Positions 1-9,565 of a stretch of DNA of 44,621 nucleotides are shown piece by piece; position 1 is the first letter of the stretch; each line of letters begins with the position of its first letter. Under the pieces are notes generated by a model, which was given only the letters and a program-made list of their open reading frames with translations, was not told the origin of the DNA and ran no database searches. The stretch comes from Thermoplasmatota archaeon. GTDB lineage: Archaea; Thermoplasmatota; Penumbrarchaeia; Penumbrarchaeales; Penumbrarchaeaceae. Both the position numbers and the translations under genes were made by a program. The stretch spans positions 1 to 44,621 of the forward strand of contig JARVGK010000025.1 in NCBI GenBank assembly GCA_029762535.1, read 5' to 3'.

Positions 1-345
1 AAAAATCAGTTCACAAGATGCGGAATGTGGGATTAAACATGTAATTTCCGTATTAGTGTTGTCGAATTTTATGGAATAATCTGTTGTGATATCCATTTCC
101 GAATCTGGTTCTGCGATATGTTTACCGAGTAATACATATACATCATTATTATTACGGACAATAATATCCGTCAAACCATCCCCATCAATATCGCCTGTTG
201 TGTCACTCGTTGGTTTGGTCCTTGTTCCCGTGATTCTCACATCGTGATCATTTTCTGTTCTCATCTCCACAGATGTTACTTCGGGAACTGGAATTAAACT
301 TAAGAGAAGGAGAACCAACATCATTACTGACACTGCTTTTTTCAC
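1..345 (-). CDS. Secreted FG-GAP/VCBS-repeat-like protein, N-terminal part
   Basis: The frame is open from a GTG at 345 down to base 1, so the gene runs off the window and only its first 115 codons are seen. A hydrophobic signal peptide occupies roughly residues 4-20 (lysines at 2-3, then a Leu/Val run). Around residues 54-62 there is a calcium-binding-type motif GDIDGDGLTDIIV, typical of FG-GAP/VCBS beta-propeller repeats of exported proteins. The GTG is supported by an AGGTGAT ribosome-binding site four bases upstream and an AT-rich promoter-like stretch at about 362-384. Codon use is more AT-rich than in most of the window. Function is unknown; an extracellular, calcium-binding adhesive or hydrolytic role is only inferred from the repeat. 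Confidence 0.7.
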   Translation of the reverse strand, partial: MKKAVSVMMLVLLLLSLIPVPEVTSVEMRTENDHDVRITGTRTKPTSDTTGDIDGDGLTDIIVRNNNDVYVLLGKHIAEPDSEMDITTDYSIKFDNTNTEITCLIPHSASCELIF

Positions 346-774
346 TGTATCACCTTTATTTGCGATATCATATATCATTCTACTATACACCTTAATCACT
401 TATTAAGATTATGAGCGGGTGTCCATTCTTGCACCACTCGTCCCTGTACGTTTGCATTTCACTCATTGCTCTTGATATGAGAATCACAGCAAGGTTTGGC
501 ATACTGATTTTCATACCCTTGCCCAACGGTGACGTGAAATTGACTCTCCGTGGGGCTATGATCATGCCAATGTAATTGGCAGGTTATGTGAAATAACATC
601 AGTTATTTTGCGACCATTTCGAAGTCCCGGATCGAAAAGATCTTGACGCAAGGGACTTACGAAAAAATCGACCATATTTTTCATACCATGTTGTGAACTT
701 TTAACTCAAGAGGGTTTCATCTCTTCTACAGGATCGGTCAATATGGTCCTGGAAAAAATGTGAACTTAGAGGCA
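346..774. other. 429-base AT-rich non-coding stretch with small inverted repeats
   Basis: No convincing gene was found. The stretch holds the promoter of the gene ending the window on the left, then three short inverted repeats: TGCCAAT (565-571) with ATTGGCA (575-581), GTTAT (583-587) with ATAAC (593-597), and AAGTCCC (622-628) with GGGACTT (652-658). The last encloses a smaller GATC-GAAAA-GATC hairpin. The sequence GTGAACTT occurs twice further on. These could be RNA hairpins, terminators or the remains of a mobile element, but no transposase, target duplication or long T tract supports a firm choice. Confidence 0.4.
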
Positions 775-1824
775 CTACCTCACCTCAGCCCTCACGTCAA
801 GGTTGCTGGTAATGAGATCATATATCTTCATGTTCGTTCCCATGTCGATCTTGGATGAAGGGTAGATGTTCAACTTGTTATTCCTTATTCTGAGCTCCGT
901 TTTGACCATCTTGCATTCGTCTATCAGATCGGCCAGGAGAAAACCTTCATCCACTATCCTTGACAGATATGAGGTCTTCCATTCCTCTGAACTTTCCCTC
1001 AAGATCGCATTGATAGCATATCCGTCCAATGAGCTGGCGATATCCATCTTCCACGGATGCTCCACTCCAACTGTTCTGTTTTTATCGTCTAGCTTTACCT
1101 GCTCATAGGAGGTTGTCTTCTCTATCCTATCTTTGATCATGATATTCGATCGAACTATAAGATCGATAAAGGGCACAACATTTGCACATTCACCATGGTA
1201 AACGGAGAAGATACCCCGGCTATCTATACGAAAGCTGGTATCGTTGAACATACTGAAAGTTACGATATTGGGATATATCCCATAATAACTGGCCCATTCT
1301 TTTAGTGTCTCATACCCATCCTCCCCCGAGTACTGGGCATTCCTTTTGATCTCAGGGCGGATCCTCGATCTTTTCCTGGAACCTGGAACGTATCTTCCCG
1401 AAAAATGAGTGATTCGGCCTCTTTTTTCTTGGCCTATGAATGATGCGGCAAGGTCCATCATCATCGATGGGCTCACATAGAGATGATAAACATCCTTTTC
1501 ACCTTTGAAGAGCGGAAGGATATGTTCCGGTATCTGGTCGGTCTTTCTGAGATTTGTTATCAGGTACAGTATACCTTCTTCGGCCAATATTACCAGTAAT
1601 TCTTCATCCCCTTTTCCAAAGTGGGCCATAATGCCATGTCGTCCTTTTGAGGTATAACCGTTTTTTAAAAGGATCGTGAACGTATCATCGACCTTATCAT
1701 ACGAAGTGAGAAAACCTATGATCTGAAGGGTCCTGGAAATTCGTTCCTCTGACCCATCGATAAATGATAGGACCTCCTTCAAAGAACTGAAGGTCACATC
1801 ATCCGGTATTTGAATGAGAGCCAT
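775..1824 (-). CDS. Hypothetical protein, 349 residues, unrecognised
   Basis: I do not recognise the family. The product is a soluble-looking mixed-charge protein with no signal peptide, membrane segment or obvious catalytic motif. A basic patch GSRKRSRIRPEIKR lies near residues 147-160. A TATA-like TTTAAATAG at about 1858-1866 lies some 35-40 bases upstream of the ATG, supporting this start and a short leader. Codon use is AT-rich compared with the arsenic genes that follow, matching the preceding non-coding stretch and truncated gene; together these suggest a laterally acquired or otherwise atypical segment at the left edge. Only one cysteine pair-like pattern is absent altogether, so metal binding is not suggested. 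Confidence 0.7.
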   Translation of the reverse strand: MALIQIPDDVTFSSLKEVLSFIDGSEERISRTLQIIGFLTSYDKVDDTFTILLKNGYTSKGRHGIMAHFGKGDEELLVILAEEGILYLITNLRKTDQIPEHILPLFKGEKDVYHLYVSPSMMMDLAASFIGQEKRGRITHFSGRYVPGSRKRSRIRPEIKRNAQYSGEDGYETLKEWASYYGIYPNIVTFSMFNDTSFRIDSRGIFSVYHGECANVVPFIDLIVRSNIMIKDRIEKTTSYEQVKLDDKNRTVGVEHPWKMDIASSLDGYAINAILRESSEEWKTSYLSRIVDEGFLLADLIDECKMVKTELRIRNNKLNIYPSSKIDMGTNMKIYDLITSNLDVRAEVR

Positions 1825-1899
1825 AGGACATTCCCCATGAATAATACCTTAATCTTCTATTTAAACCAGATGGTATGGGTTCAGCGAATATCTGGCACC

Positions 1900-3030
1900 T
1901 CAATCCCCACCAGGGGATCGGCATTCCTTGCCTTTACACCACTTCTCGTCCAGATGGCAGTCCCTATGGAAGTTGCACGTCCTCTTGGAGATGTACACGA
2001 GAAGGAGCATTGTGGGGACCTCTATGAGGACGCCCACAACTGTCGCCAATGCCGCTCCGGAGGAGAGACCGAAGAGGATCGTCGCGGTGGCGATAGCCAC
2101 CTCGAAATGATTGGATGCGCCTATCATCGCCGCGGGGGCAGCGTCCCTGTAGGACAGCTTGAGGATCTTGGCGACGACGAAGTACCCGATCGAGAATATC
2201 AATATCGTCTGTATGAACAGCGGGATCGAGATCCAGAATATGGTGAGGGGATTGTTCACTATCACATCGCCCTTGAACGAGAACAGAAGCACGAGGGTCG
2301 CCAGAAGGGCGATAATACTGACAGGGGTCAGATACTTCATGAACCTTGTCTCGAACCACTCCTTCCCCTTGTATCTGATGAGGAGCTTCCTCGAGGCATA
2401 CCCGGTCGCCAGAGGGAGAGCGACGTAGATGCTGACGGAGAGCAGGATCGTCTCCCATGGGATCGGCATCGAGTTGACGCCGAGCAGGAACCCTCCCAGA
2501 GGGGCATACAGGAACAGCATCGTCAGGGAGTTGATCCCGACCATTACCAAGGTGAGCCCGTCATTGCCCCGAGCGAGATATCCCCAGACCAGCACCATCG
2601 CGGTGCAGGGAGCGATCCCCAGAAGGATCGCACCGGATATGTAGCTCCTCCACAGCTCGACCTCCTCCCCGCCCTTTATCACCTCGGTCCCGTCCAAAAA
2701 CCCCTTGAAGAGAACTCCCAGGAACAGGAACGCGATGGCGTACATGGTGAAGGGCTTGATGAGCCAGTTGATGCCGAGCGTCATCAATACCGGTTTCGGC
2801 GTCTTAGCCGCTTTAAGGACCTCGGTGAAATCGATCTTGACCATGATGGGATACATCATGAAGAACAGGGCGATGGCGATCGGGATCGAAACCTGGTATA
2901 TCGAGAACGAATCCAGGGTAGTTGCAACATCGGGAACGAGGCGCCCGAGGAGGATCCCCGCCCCGATGCAGATGATCACCCATATGCTCAGATATTTTTC
3001 GAAACCCGATAAAGCCCTTCCGGATGCCAT
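1900..3030 (-). CDS. acr3: ACR3-family arsenite efflux transporter
   Basis: An integral membrane protein of about ten segments matching the bile-acid/arsenite transporter fold. The motif [15 protein letters not shown] carries the conserved cysteine in the fourth helix that is needed for arsenite transport in ACR3 proteins; [13 protein letters not shown] near the C-terminal part is also typical. It would expel As(III) using the proton motive force. The C-terminal tail has four cysteines and a histidine ([20 protein letters not shown]), an unusual possible metal-binding extension. I chose ATG at 3030, preceded by GGAG; a GTG three codons upstream (3039) is possible. It is divergent from the ArsR gene, with a candidate ArsR operator in its promoter at 3058-3077. 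Confidence 0.92.
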   Translation of the reverse strand: MASGRALSGFEKYLSIWVIICIGAGILLGRLVPDVATTLDSFSIYQVSIPIAIALFFMMYPIMVKIDFTEVLKAAKTPKPVLMTLGINWLIKPFTMYAIAFLFLGVLFKGFLDGTEVIKGGEEVELWRSYISGAILLGIAPCTAMVLVWGYLARGNDGLTLVMVGINSLTMLFLYAPLGGFLLGVNSMPIPWETILLSVSIYVALPLATGYASRKLLIRYKGKEWFETRFMKYLTPVSIIALLATLVLLFSFKGDVIVNNPLTIFWISIPLFIQTILIFSIGYFVVAKILKLSYRDAAPAAMIGASNHFEVAIATATILFGLSSGAALATVVGVLIEVPTMLLLVYISKRTCNFHRDCHLDEKWCKGKECRSPGGD

Positions 3031-3057
3031 GCGTCCCACTCCGTCATAGGTCCTGCC

Positions 3058-3077
3058 ATTACGAATTTTTTTGAAAT
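3058..3077. promoter_or_regulatory. Candidate ArsR operator, imperfect copy, in the acr3 promoter
   Basis: ATTACGAA-N4-TTTGAAAT is an imperfect inverted repeat (six of eight positions pair) with the same spacing as the perfect palindrome in front of the ArsP-like permease gene at 4676-4695. It lies 28-47 bases upstream of the acr3 start, between that start and a TATA-like TTATAATT at about 3094-3102 read on the minus strand. Binding there would block transcription initiation. The assignment to ArsR is inferred from location and similarity. Confidence 0.5.
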
Positions 3078-3156
3078 GATATCGTTCCTAATTATAAAGC
3101 TTATGCCTGAGCTTCCTCATCGTTCCATTTAATAATCATCAAAGGATTCATCCCTC

Positions 3157-3570
3157 ATGGCGGAGAAGGACAAGGGGCGCCTGGAGACGGCATGCAGATG
3201 CCTGGACATCGTCAAGCCGGACAGGAAGGACTACATCATACTGGAGGAGGGCGTATGCAAGGACATATCCTCCTTCATGAAGGCCCTCTCCGATCCTATA
3301 CGCATAAGGATAATCGAGATGCTCTCCCATGACCACCTCTACGTCTGCATAATACAGCATATACTCGACGATATCAGCAATTCCAAGCTCTCCTATCATC
3401 TGGACATATTGAAGAAAGAGGGGTTTATAGGATCGAAGAGGCAGGGGAACTTCATACTGTATTCGCTGACCCCTTTCGGCAAGGGGATCTGGGAAGGAAT
3501 GCTCTCTTCATGGGATAGGGATTCATGGTCCTCAGACGATCAGATTGCCGTAGATGAACCCCGCCAGTGA
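3157..3570 (+). CDS. arsR: ArsR-family metal(loid)-responsive repressor
   Basis: A 137-residue winged-helix protein. The segment ALSDPIRIRIIEML (about 43-56) and SKLSYHLDILKKEGFIGSKRQG (about 76-97, shown in part) form the ArsR helix-turn-helix and wing. Cysteines at 13, 15, 34 and 64 are available for As(III) or Sb(III) binding; C13-x-C15 and C64 at the start of the recognition region are the likely ligands. A TATA-like ATTTAATAAT at about 3127-3136 lies 21-30 bases before the ATG, so the transcript is probably leaderless. It sits divergently to acr3 and its 3' end overlaps the convergent permease gene by 39 bases. It most likely represses both transporters in the absence of arsenic. Confidence 0.88.
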   Translation: MAEKDKGRLETACRCLDIVKPDRKDYIILEEGVCKDISSFMKALSDPIRIRIIEMLSHDHLYVCIIQHILDDISNSKLSYHLDILKKEGFIGSKRQGNFILYSLTPFGKGIWEGMLSSWDRDSWSSDDQIAVDEPRQ

Positions 3571-4662
3571 CGAGAATATCACGACCAGAAGTATGTATGT
3601 CATGGTCTTCTTCAGGCCCATTATCTTCGTGAGCACTATCATACTGGGAAGGCTGACCGCGGGTCCGGCGAGCAAGAGGGCAAGGGCGGGACCGGATCCC
3701 ATCACACCGTCGGAATATCCGAACGTCGTTCCGATTATCGGGACCTCGAGGAGCGTGGGCATGTAGAGAAGGGCCCCGATGACGGATGCGAGAAGGTTAG
3801 CGAGTATTCCCTCGTTCCCCAATGCCGGCCTGAACGTCTCCGGGGGCACGAAATAGGCGATGACACCCACGACGAAGGCCCCGGCGACGAGAATGGGCAC
3901 GATCTTCTTTGTGAGGTCCCATGTCTCCATGCCCCAATCGGTGATCTCGTCCTTTTTGAAGTAATAGATAGACATCAATCCTATTCCGATGGTGAGGGCA
4001 TAGACTATGGGGAACTTGATCATCCAGGGAGAACTGATGTCCAACCCAATGGAGGATGCGAATTCCATCACGTTGCTGAAGGAGGAGGCCCCGAAGATCA
4101 GGATCCCCAACAACGATAGGAAAAAGGCCAATGGGACCCATTTTGGCCTTTCGCTCTTCTCGGAAGCCATCTCCAGCATCGGGTTCTTCTTCGCCTCCTC
4201 CATGAGCGCCCTGTCGTGCTTCCTGTAGATCACGGACATTAGAAAACCGATCACCATCGACATGAGAACGGCGATGATCGCTCTCGCCGCTCCGATGTCG
4301 TAACCCAAAGCACTTGCGGTATATGCTATGGCCAGGACGTTTATGGCGGGTCCGGAATAGAGAAAGGCCGTCGCCGGTCCGATCCCGCTTCCCTTCTTGT
4401 AGATCCCGGCAAAGAGCGGCAGTATCGTGCATGAGCATACGGCAAGAACGGTCCCGGATACGGCGGCGAGCGGGTATGATATATAGCGCTTGACGCTGGG
4501 TCCGAAATACTTCAGGATCGCGTCCTTCTTGACGAAGGCGGCTATGGCCCCTGCGATGAACAGGGCCGGAATTAGGCAGGTTATGGTGTGGTTGACTATG
4601 TAGTCCAGGAGCGAGTCCATTCCGCTCCCGAGGGATCTGATGATCATGCCGATGATGTCCAT
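3532..4662 (-). CDS. ArsP/DUF318 (COG0701) family permease
   Basis: A 376-residue membrane protein with about eight to ten hydrophobic segments. The motif CSCTILPLFAGIYKKGSG (about residues 76-93) followed by GPATAFLYSGPAINVLAI is the hallmark of the COG0701/DUF318 permeases, which include the methylarsenite exporter ArsP. The CSC thiols are candidate trivalent arsenic ligands. A central charged loop with basic and acidic residues separates the two halves. The gene has its own promoter with a perfect 20-base palindrome just upstream, tying it to the neighbouring ArsR. Substrate could be methylated As(III), inorganic arsenic or another metal; the sequence alone does not decide. The 3' end overlaps arsR convergently. 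Confidence 0.85.
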   Translation of the reverse strand: MDIIGMIIRSLGSGMDSLLDYIVNHTITCLIPALFIAGAIAAFVKKDAILKYFGPSVKRYISYPLAAVSGTVLAVCSCTILPLFAGIYKKGSGIGPATAFLYSGPAINVLAIAYTASALGYDIGAARAIIAVLMSMVIGFLMSVIYRKHDRALMEEAKKNPMLEMASEKSERPKWVPLAFFLSLLGILIFGASSFSNVMEFASSIGLDISSPWMIKFPIVYALTIGIGLMSIYYFKKDEITDWGMETWDLTKKIVPILVAGAFVVGVIAYFVPPETFRPALGNEGILANLLASVIGALLYMPTLLEVPIIGTTFGYSDGVMGSGPALALLLAGPAVSLPSMIVLTKIMGLKKTMTYILLVVIFSSLAGFIYGNLIV

Positions 4663-4675
4663 TGCGATGCCTTCT

Positions 4676-4695
4676 GTTTCAAATTATTTTGAAAC
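4676..4695. promoter_or_regulatory. Perfect palindromic operator, probably for ArsR
   Basis: GTTTCAAA (4676-4683) and TTTGAAAC (4688-4695) form a perfect 8+8 inverted repeat around a TTAT spacer. It lies 14-33 bases upstream of the permease start codon at 4662 and downstream of AT-rich promoter sequence, where a bound dimer would block initiation. A degenerate copy sits in the acr3 promoter. The match to an ArsR binding site is inferred. Confidence 0.65.
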
Positions 4696-4798
4696 ACCAT
4701 TGCTAACCCCATATTAATCCTTTCGGCTATATAGAAGAAAGAGGGAGAATAGTTTATAATGGGGATCCATGAGGATCCTCATGTATGGAGGCCCGGCA

Positions 4799-5299
4799 AT
4801 GAAGGGCATGGTCATATTCACATCCAAGTACGGTTCCACGGAACAATACGCACGCTGGATAGGCGAGGAGACAGGGTTCCCAGTCATCGATCTTAAGAAG
4901 GATAAGAACATCATGATCGATGACGCCCGGATCATCGTAATCGGGGGATGGATACTCGCGTCGAAACTGACGAGCCGATCATGGATAATCAAGAACTGGG
5001 ACCGTATCAAGGACAGGAAAGTGATCCTGTTCTCGGCTTCCGGCGAGGAGCCAAACGAGAAGATGAAGAGGACCATACTTGAACAAAGCCTCCCTCCGCA
5101 TATCAGGGATGGGATCTCCTACTACCCGCTCTATGGCAGGTTCATCCCTGAGAGGTTGAACATCGGACACAGGATAATGACCGGGGCCGCATCCAAGCTC
5201 TTCGGAGGGGATCCCCTCGTCCGGAAGATGATGGCGGGTTTCGACGGGGTGAAAAAGGAGAACATTAAAAGCATCATCGAGGCGATCCGAAAAAGATGA
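4799..5299 (+). CDS. Flavodoxin-domain protein (HemG-like)
   Basis: A 166-residue protein with an N-terminal FMN phosphate-binding loop, FTSKYGSTEQYARWI at about residues 6-20, and a following VIGGWILASKLTSRSWIIKN-like region (seen in part) as in flavodoxin_5 proteins and the HemG-type protoporphyrinogen oxidase. FMN binding is well supported; the redox partner is not known. ATG at 4799 is chosen because GGAGG at 4787-4791 lies seven bases upstream; earlier in-frame ATGs have no such site. TATA-like TTTATAAT lies at about 4753-4760. It stands between the arsenic genes and the convergent Fur-like regulator, and may belong functionally with the following oxidative-stress genes. Confidence 0.82.
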   Translation: MKGMVIFTSKYGSTEQYARWIGEETGFPVIDLKKDKNIMIDDARIIVIGGWILASKLTSRSWIIKNWDRIKDRKVILFSASGEEPNEKMKRTILEQSLPPHIRDGISYYPLYGRFIPERLNIGHRIMTGAASKLFGGDPLVRKMMAGFDGVKKENIKSIIEAIRKR

Positions 5300-5310
5300 G
5301 GAATGGACCT

Positions 5311-5700
5311 TCAATAAAGGATGACGTTGACCATTACCTTCCTTCCGCGGACCCTCTCCTCTCCAAGCCTCTCGATGACGGTCCTGACGAGATCCTCATC
5401 GTCGATGTCCTGGATCCTGCCGTCCCTGCGGTCGATTATATTGATATGGCTGTCGGGTTTCATCTCGATCCTGGTCTCCCCCCCCAGGTCGATGAGGTTG
5501 AGATAGCCGTGCTTCTCCAGCGTGGATATCGTGTTGTACAGCGTCGAGAAGCTTACGGAGGGCATCCTCTCCTTGACAAGCGAGTGCAGTTCGTTAAGAG
5601 AGGGGTGGTCCAAGCGTCTCTCGTTAAGGATCCTTATGATCTCGATCCTCTGGGGGGTCATCTTCAACCCCATGGCCTTGAGGTCCCTGGAGACATCCAT
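5311..5700 (-). CDS. Fur/PerR-family regulator without cysteines
   Basis: A 129-residue Fur-superfamily protein. The N-terminal winged helix is clear: LKMTPQRIEIIRIL (about 12-25) and SFSTLYNTISTLEKHGYL (about 50-67). The dimerisation domain has HINIIDRRDGRIQDID at 85-100, which aligns with the H-x-H-F-x-C-x2-C-G region of PerR, but the zinc-site cysteines are replaced; the whole protein contains no cysteine. Peroxide sensing could still occur through histidine oxidation at an Fe site, as in PerR. It lies divergently upstream of peroxiredoxin and KatG, the classic PerR targets. The ATG is preceded by GGAGATG and an AT-rich promoter (about 5725-5745). Confidence 0.87.
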   Translation of the reverse strand: MDVSRDLKAMGLKMTPQRIEIIRILNERRLDHPSLNELHSLVKERMPSVSFSTLYNTISTLEKHGYLNLIDLGGETRIEMKPDSHINIIDRRDGRIQDIDDEDLVRTVIERLGEERVRGRKVMVNVILY

Positions 5701-5843
5701 GCCCGGGTAATTGCATCTCCTGATATTTAACTTTTAATTGATTATTACTTCTACATAGAAACGATTTTATATTCTGATAGCTTTCACACATTCCGCCAAG
5801 AGCCGTATGAAGAACGTCGCGGACCGTCATCATAATAAGAAGC

Positions 5844-5863
5844 GGTCGGCCGACCATTTATAT
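5844..5863 (+). promoter_or_regulatory. Peroxiredoxin promoter: 12-bp palindrome next to TATA box
   Basis: GGTCGGCCGACC (5844-5855) is a perfect palindrome lying immediately upstream of a TATA-like TTTATAT (5857-5863). In archaea this is the BRE/upstream-activator position, so a protein bound here could recruit or block TFB. Transcription would start about 25 bases on, giving a short leader before the ATG at 5904. The obvious candidate protein is the divergent Fur/PerR-like regulator, though the motif is GC-rich and unlike bacterial PerR boxes. Confidence 0.5.
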
Positions 5864-5903
5864 GGTGAATGGACAATATAGCAATAGAAATGGAGGGAAG
5901 AGT

Positions 5904-6587
5904 ATGGAAGAGAAAAATGAGGCATACAGGATGCCCCTCATAGGGGACAAGGCGCCGTCATTCACGGCCAAGACGACACAGGGGGAGATCAGTTTCCCCG
6001 ACGACTACAAGGGAAAATGGGTGATACTGTTCAGCCATCCGGCGGACTTCACCCCGGTGTGTACGACAGAGTTCATGACCTTCGCGTCCATGCATGAGGA
6101 TTTCAAGGCCCTGAACTGCGAGCTGATAGGGCTTTCTATCGACAGCATATACGCCCACATCGCCTGGCTCAGGACGATAAAGGAGAAGATCGTTTTCAAA
6201 GGGATGAAGAACATCGAGGTCAACTTCCCTGTCATCGAGGACCTAAAGATGGAGGTAGCCAAGGCCTTCGGGATGCTTCAGTTGAACGCCTCGACGACCC
6301 AGGCGGTCAGGGCGGTCTTTATAATGGACCCCGAATCGAAGGTGAGGGCGATCCTCTACTATCCTTTGTCCAACGGCAGGAACATGGACGAGATCATGAG
6401 ACTGCTGGTGGCCATGCAGAAGTCCGATGCGGAGAAGATCGCCACCCCCGCCAACTGGAGGCCCGGTGACGATGTCATCATCCCGCCCCCCGGGTCCTGC
6501 GGCATGGCCAAGGACAGGGTAGAGAAGGAGGAAGAAGGCAAATACTGCCTGGACTGGTTCATGTGCTTCAGGAAAGAGAAGAAGTGA
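5904..6587 (+). CDS. Archaeal 2-Cys peroxiredoxin (Prx6-type)
   Basis: A 227-residue thiol peroxidase reducing H2O2 and alkyl hydroperoxides. The peroxidatic cysteine is C53 in DFTPVCTTEF; C199 (PGSCGMAKDRV) and C215/C221 near the C-terminus match the resolving-cysteine region of long archaeal thioredoxin peroxidases such as the Aeropyrum enzyme. Length fits that family. ATG at 5904 is chosen because GGAGGG (5892-5897) precedes it by six bases and because an upstream in-frame ATG at 5862 would lie inside the TATA box. KatG follows after 30 bases, so the two are probably one transcript. Reduction may be by the thioredoxin encoded at 36218-36541 or another thiol donor. Confidence 0.93.
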   Translation: MEEKNEAYRMPLIGDKAPSFTAKTTQGEISFPDDYKGKWVILFSHPADFTPVCTTEFMTFASMHEDFKALNCELIGLSIDSIYAHIAWLRTIKEKIVFKGMKNIEVNFPVIEDLKMEVAKAFGMLQLNASTTQAVRAVFIMDPESKVRAILYYPLSNGRNMDEIMRLLVAMQKSDAEKIATPANWRPGDDVIIPPPGSCGMAKDRVEKEEEGKYCLDWFMCFRKEKK

Positions 6588-6599
6588 TAAACATCATAG

Positions 6600-8813
<2,214 letters not shown>

Positions 8814-8822
8814 GCTTCGAGA

Positions 8823-9242
8823 ATGGACCTTCGAGGACCGATGTCGCAAGAAGCAGGCATCAGAAGGATACGCAGCCCGATCATACGGGGGGCCCTCATA
8901 TCCCTTGGTATAATTAGCGTGGCCCTTGGGACGATCGGCATATTCGTCCCTCTTTTGCCCACGACCCCGTTCCTTCTCCTGGCGGCGGCATGTTTCATAT
9001 ACAGTTCCCAAACGATGTATAAATGGCTTCTGACCAACCGCATTTTCGGAAGGTATCTGAGAGATTACATCGAAAGCAAGGGGATCCCCCTCCGCATCAA
9101 GATCTGGACGTTGTTATTCCTGTGGGGCACCATCATCACATCCATGATATTCTTCACCGATTCGATTCTCGTTCGAATAATGCTGCTGTTCATCGCTTCA
9201 GCGGTAACGTTACATCTGTTCTGGATCAAGACAAAGAAATAG
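8823..9242 (+). CDS. DUF454 (YbaN-like) membrane protein
   Basis: A 139-residue protein with three or four membrane segments. The block GIISVALGTIGIFVPLLPTT-PFLLLAAACF (about residues 29-58) is the DUF454 signature, followed by a cytoplasmic loop (NRIFGRYLRDYIESKGIP) and two further helices. No biochemical function is known for the family. It follows KatG by only nine bases and is likely co-transcribed with the peroxide-defence genes. Translation may start at ATG 8823 or at ATG 8841 (MSQEAG); neither has a strong ribosome-binding site. Confidence 0.85.
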   Translation: MDLRGPMSQEAGIRRIRSPIIRGALISLGIISVALGTIGIFVPLLPTTPFLLLAAACFIYSSQTMYKWLLTNRIFGRYLRDYIESKGIPLRIKIWTLLFLWGTIITSMIFFTDSILVRIMLLFIASAVTLHLFWIKTKK

Positions 9243-9565
9243 AAATCCATAGTCGATATTTTCAACGCCATAGGTAGGCGATGACCCTGAACAAGCCAAT
9301 ACCGATATCCCGGAAGGGGATCCGAAGATAAGGAGAGGCTACCGATCAGGGGTAAGCTGAGATATCGAATGCACATCGGAAGGATATGGACAATATTCTA
9401 TTCCATACTGGAAGATGTTAAAGAGGTCCGCGTATCGGAGATCCTCCCGATAGATGATACGCACAAGAGATACGGTTTTTAACAGCATCCGACATGAGTG
9501 TGGTCGGTTATCAGTTGCTCATAGTTGCACAATATATTTATATTACTTCTCATATGAGCATTATC
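9243..9565. other. 323-base intergenic region with a possible 37-codon ORF
   Basis: This gap separates the KatG/DUF454 unit from the DUF134-led cofactor locus. The only open frame of note is 9369-9482 (37 codons from ATG), which has no ribosome-binding site or recognisable product and is probably not a gene. The 3' part contains the promoter and inverted repeat of the DUF134 gene. Otherwise I see nothing in it. Confidence 0.4.
9516..9560 (+). promoter_or_regulatory. DUF134-gene promoter with inverted repeat flanking the TATA box
   Basis: TGCTCATA (9516-9523) and TATGAGCA (9553-9560) are exact reverse complements placed either side of the TATA-like AATATATTTAT (about 9531-9541). The 3' arm is also part of a palindrome CTCATATGAG (9549-9558) near the presumed start site. 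The ATG at 9566 is about 25 bases after the TATA box, indicating a leaderless transcript. The arrangement suits a repressor, plausibly the DUF134 protein acting on its own operon. Confidence 0.5.

Noticed and set aside
1810..3012. A 400-codon open frame on the plus strand
   Set aside because: It is antisense to the ACR3 gene and its product is composed of Asp/Glu/His/Arg runs typical of a shadow frame; ACR3 has clear conserved motifs.
5807..5881. A 24-codon ATG frame in front of peroxiredoxin
   Set aside because: It runs through the palindrome and TATA box that form the peroxiredoxin promoter and has no ribosome-binding site.
5862..5903. ATG 5862 as the peroxiredoxin start
   Set aside because: It lies within the TATA box, and GGAGGG with correct spacing marks ATG 5904.
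9369..9482. A 37-codon frame in the gap before the DUF134 gene
   Set aside because: No ribosome-binding site, promoter or recognisable sequence; the length is expected by chance.
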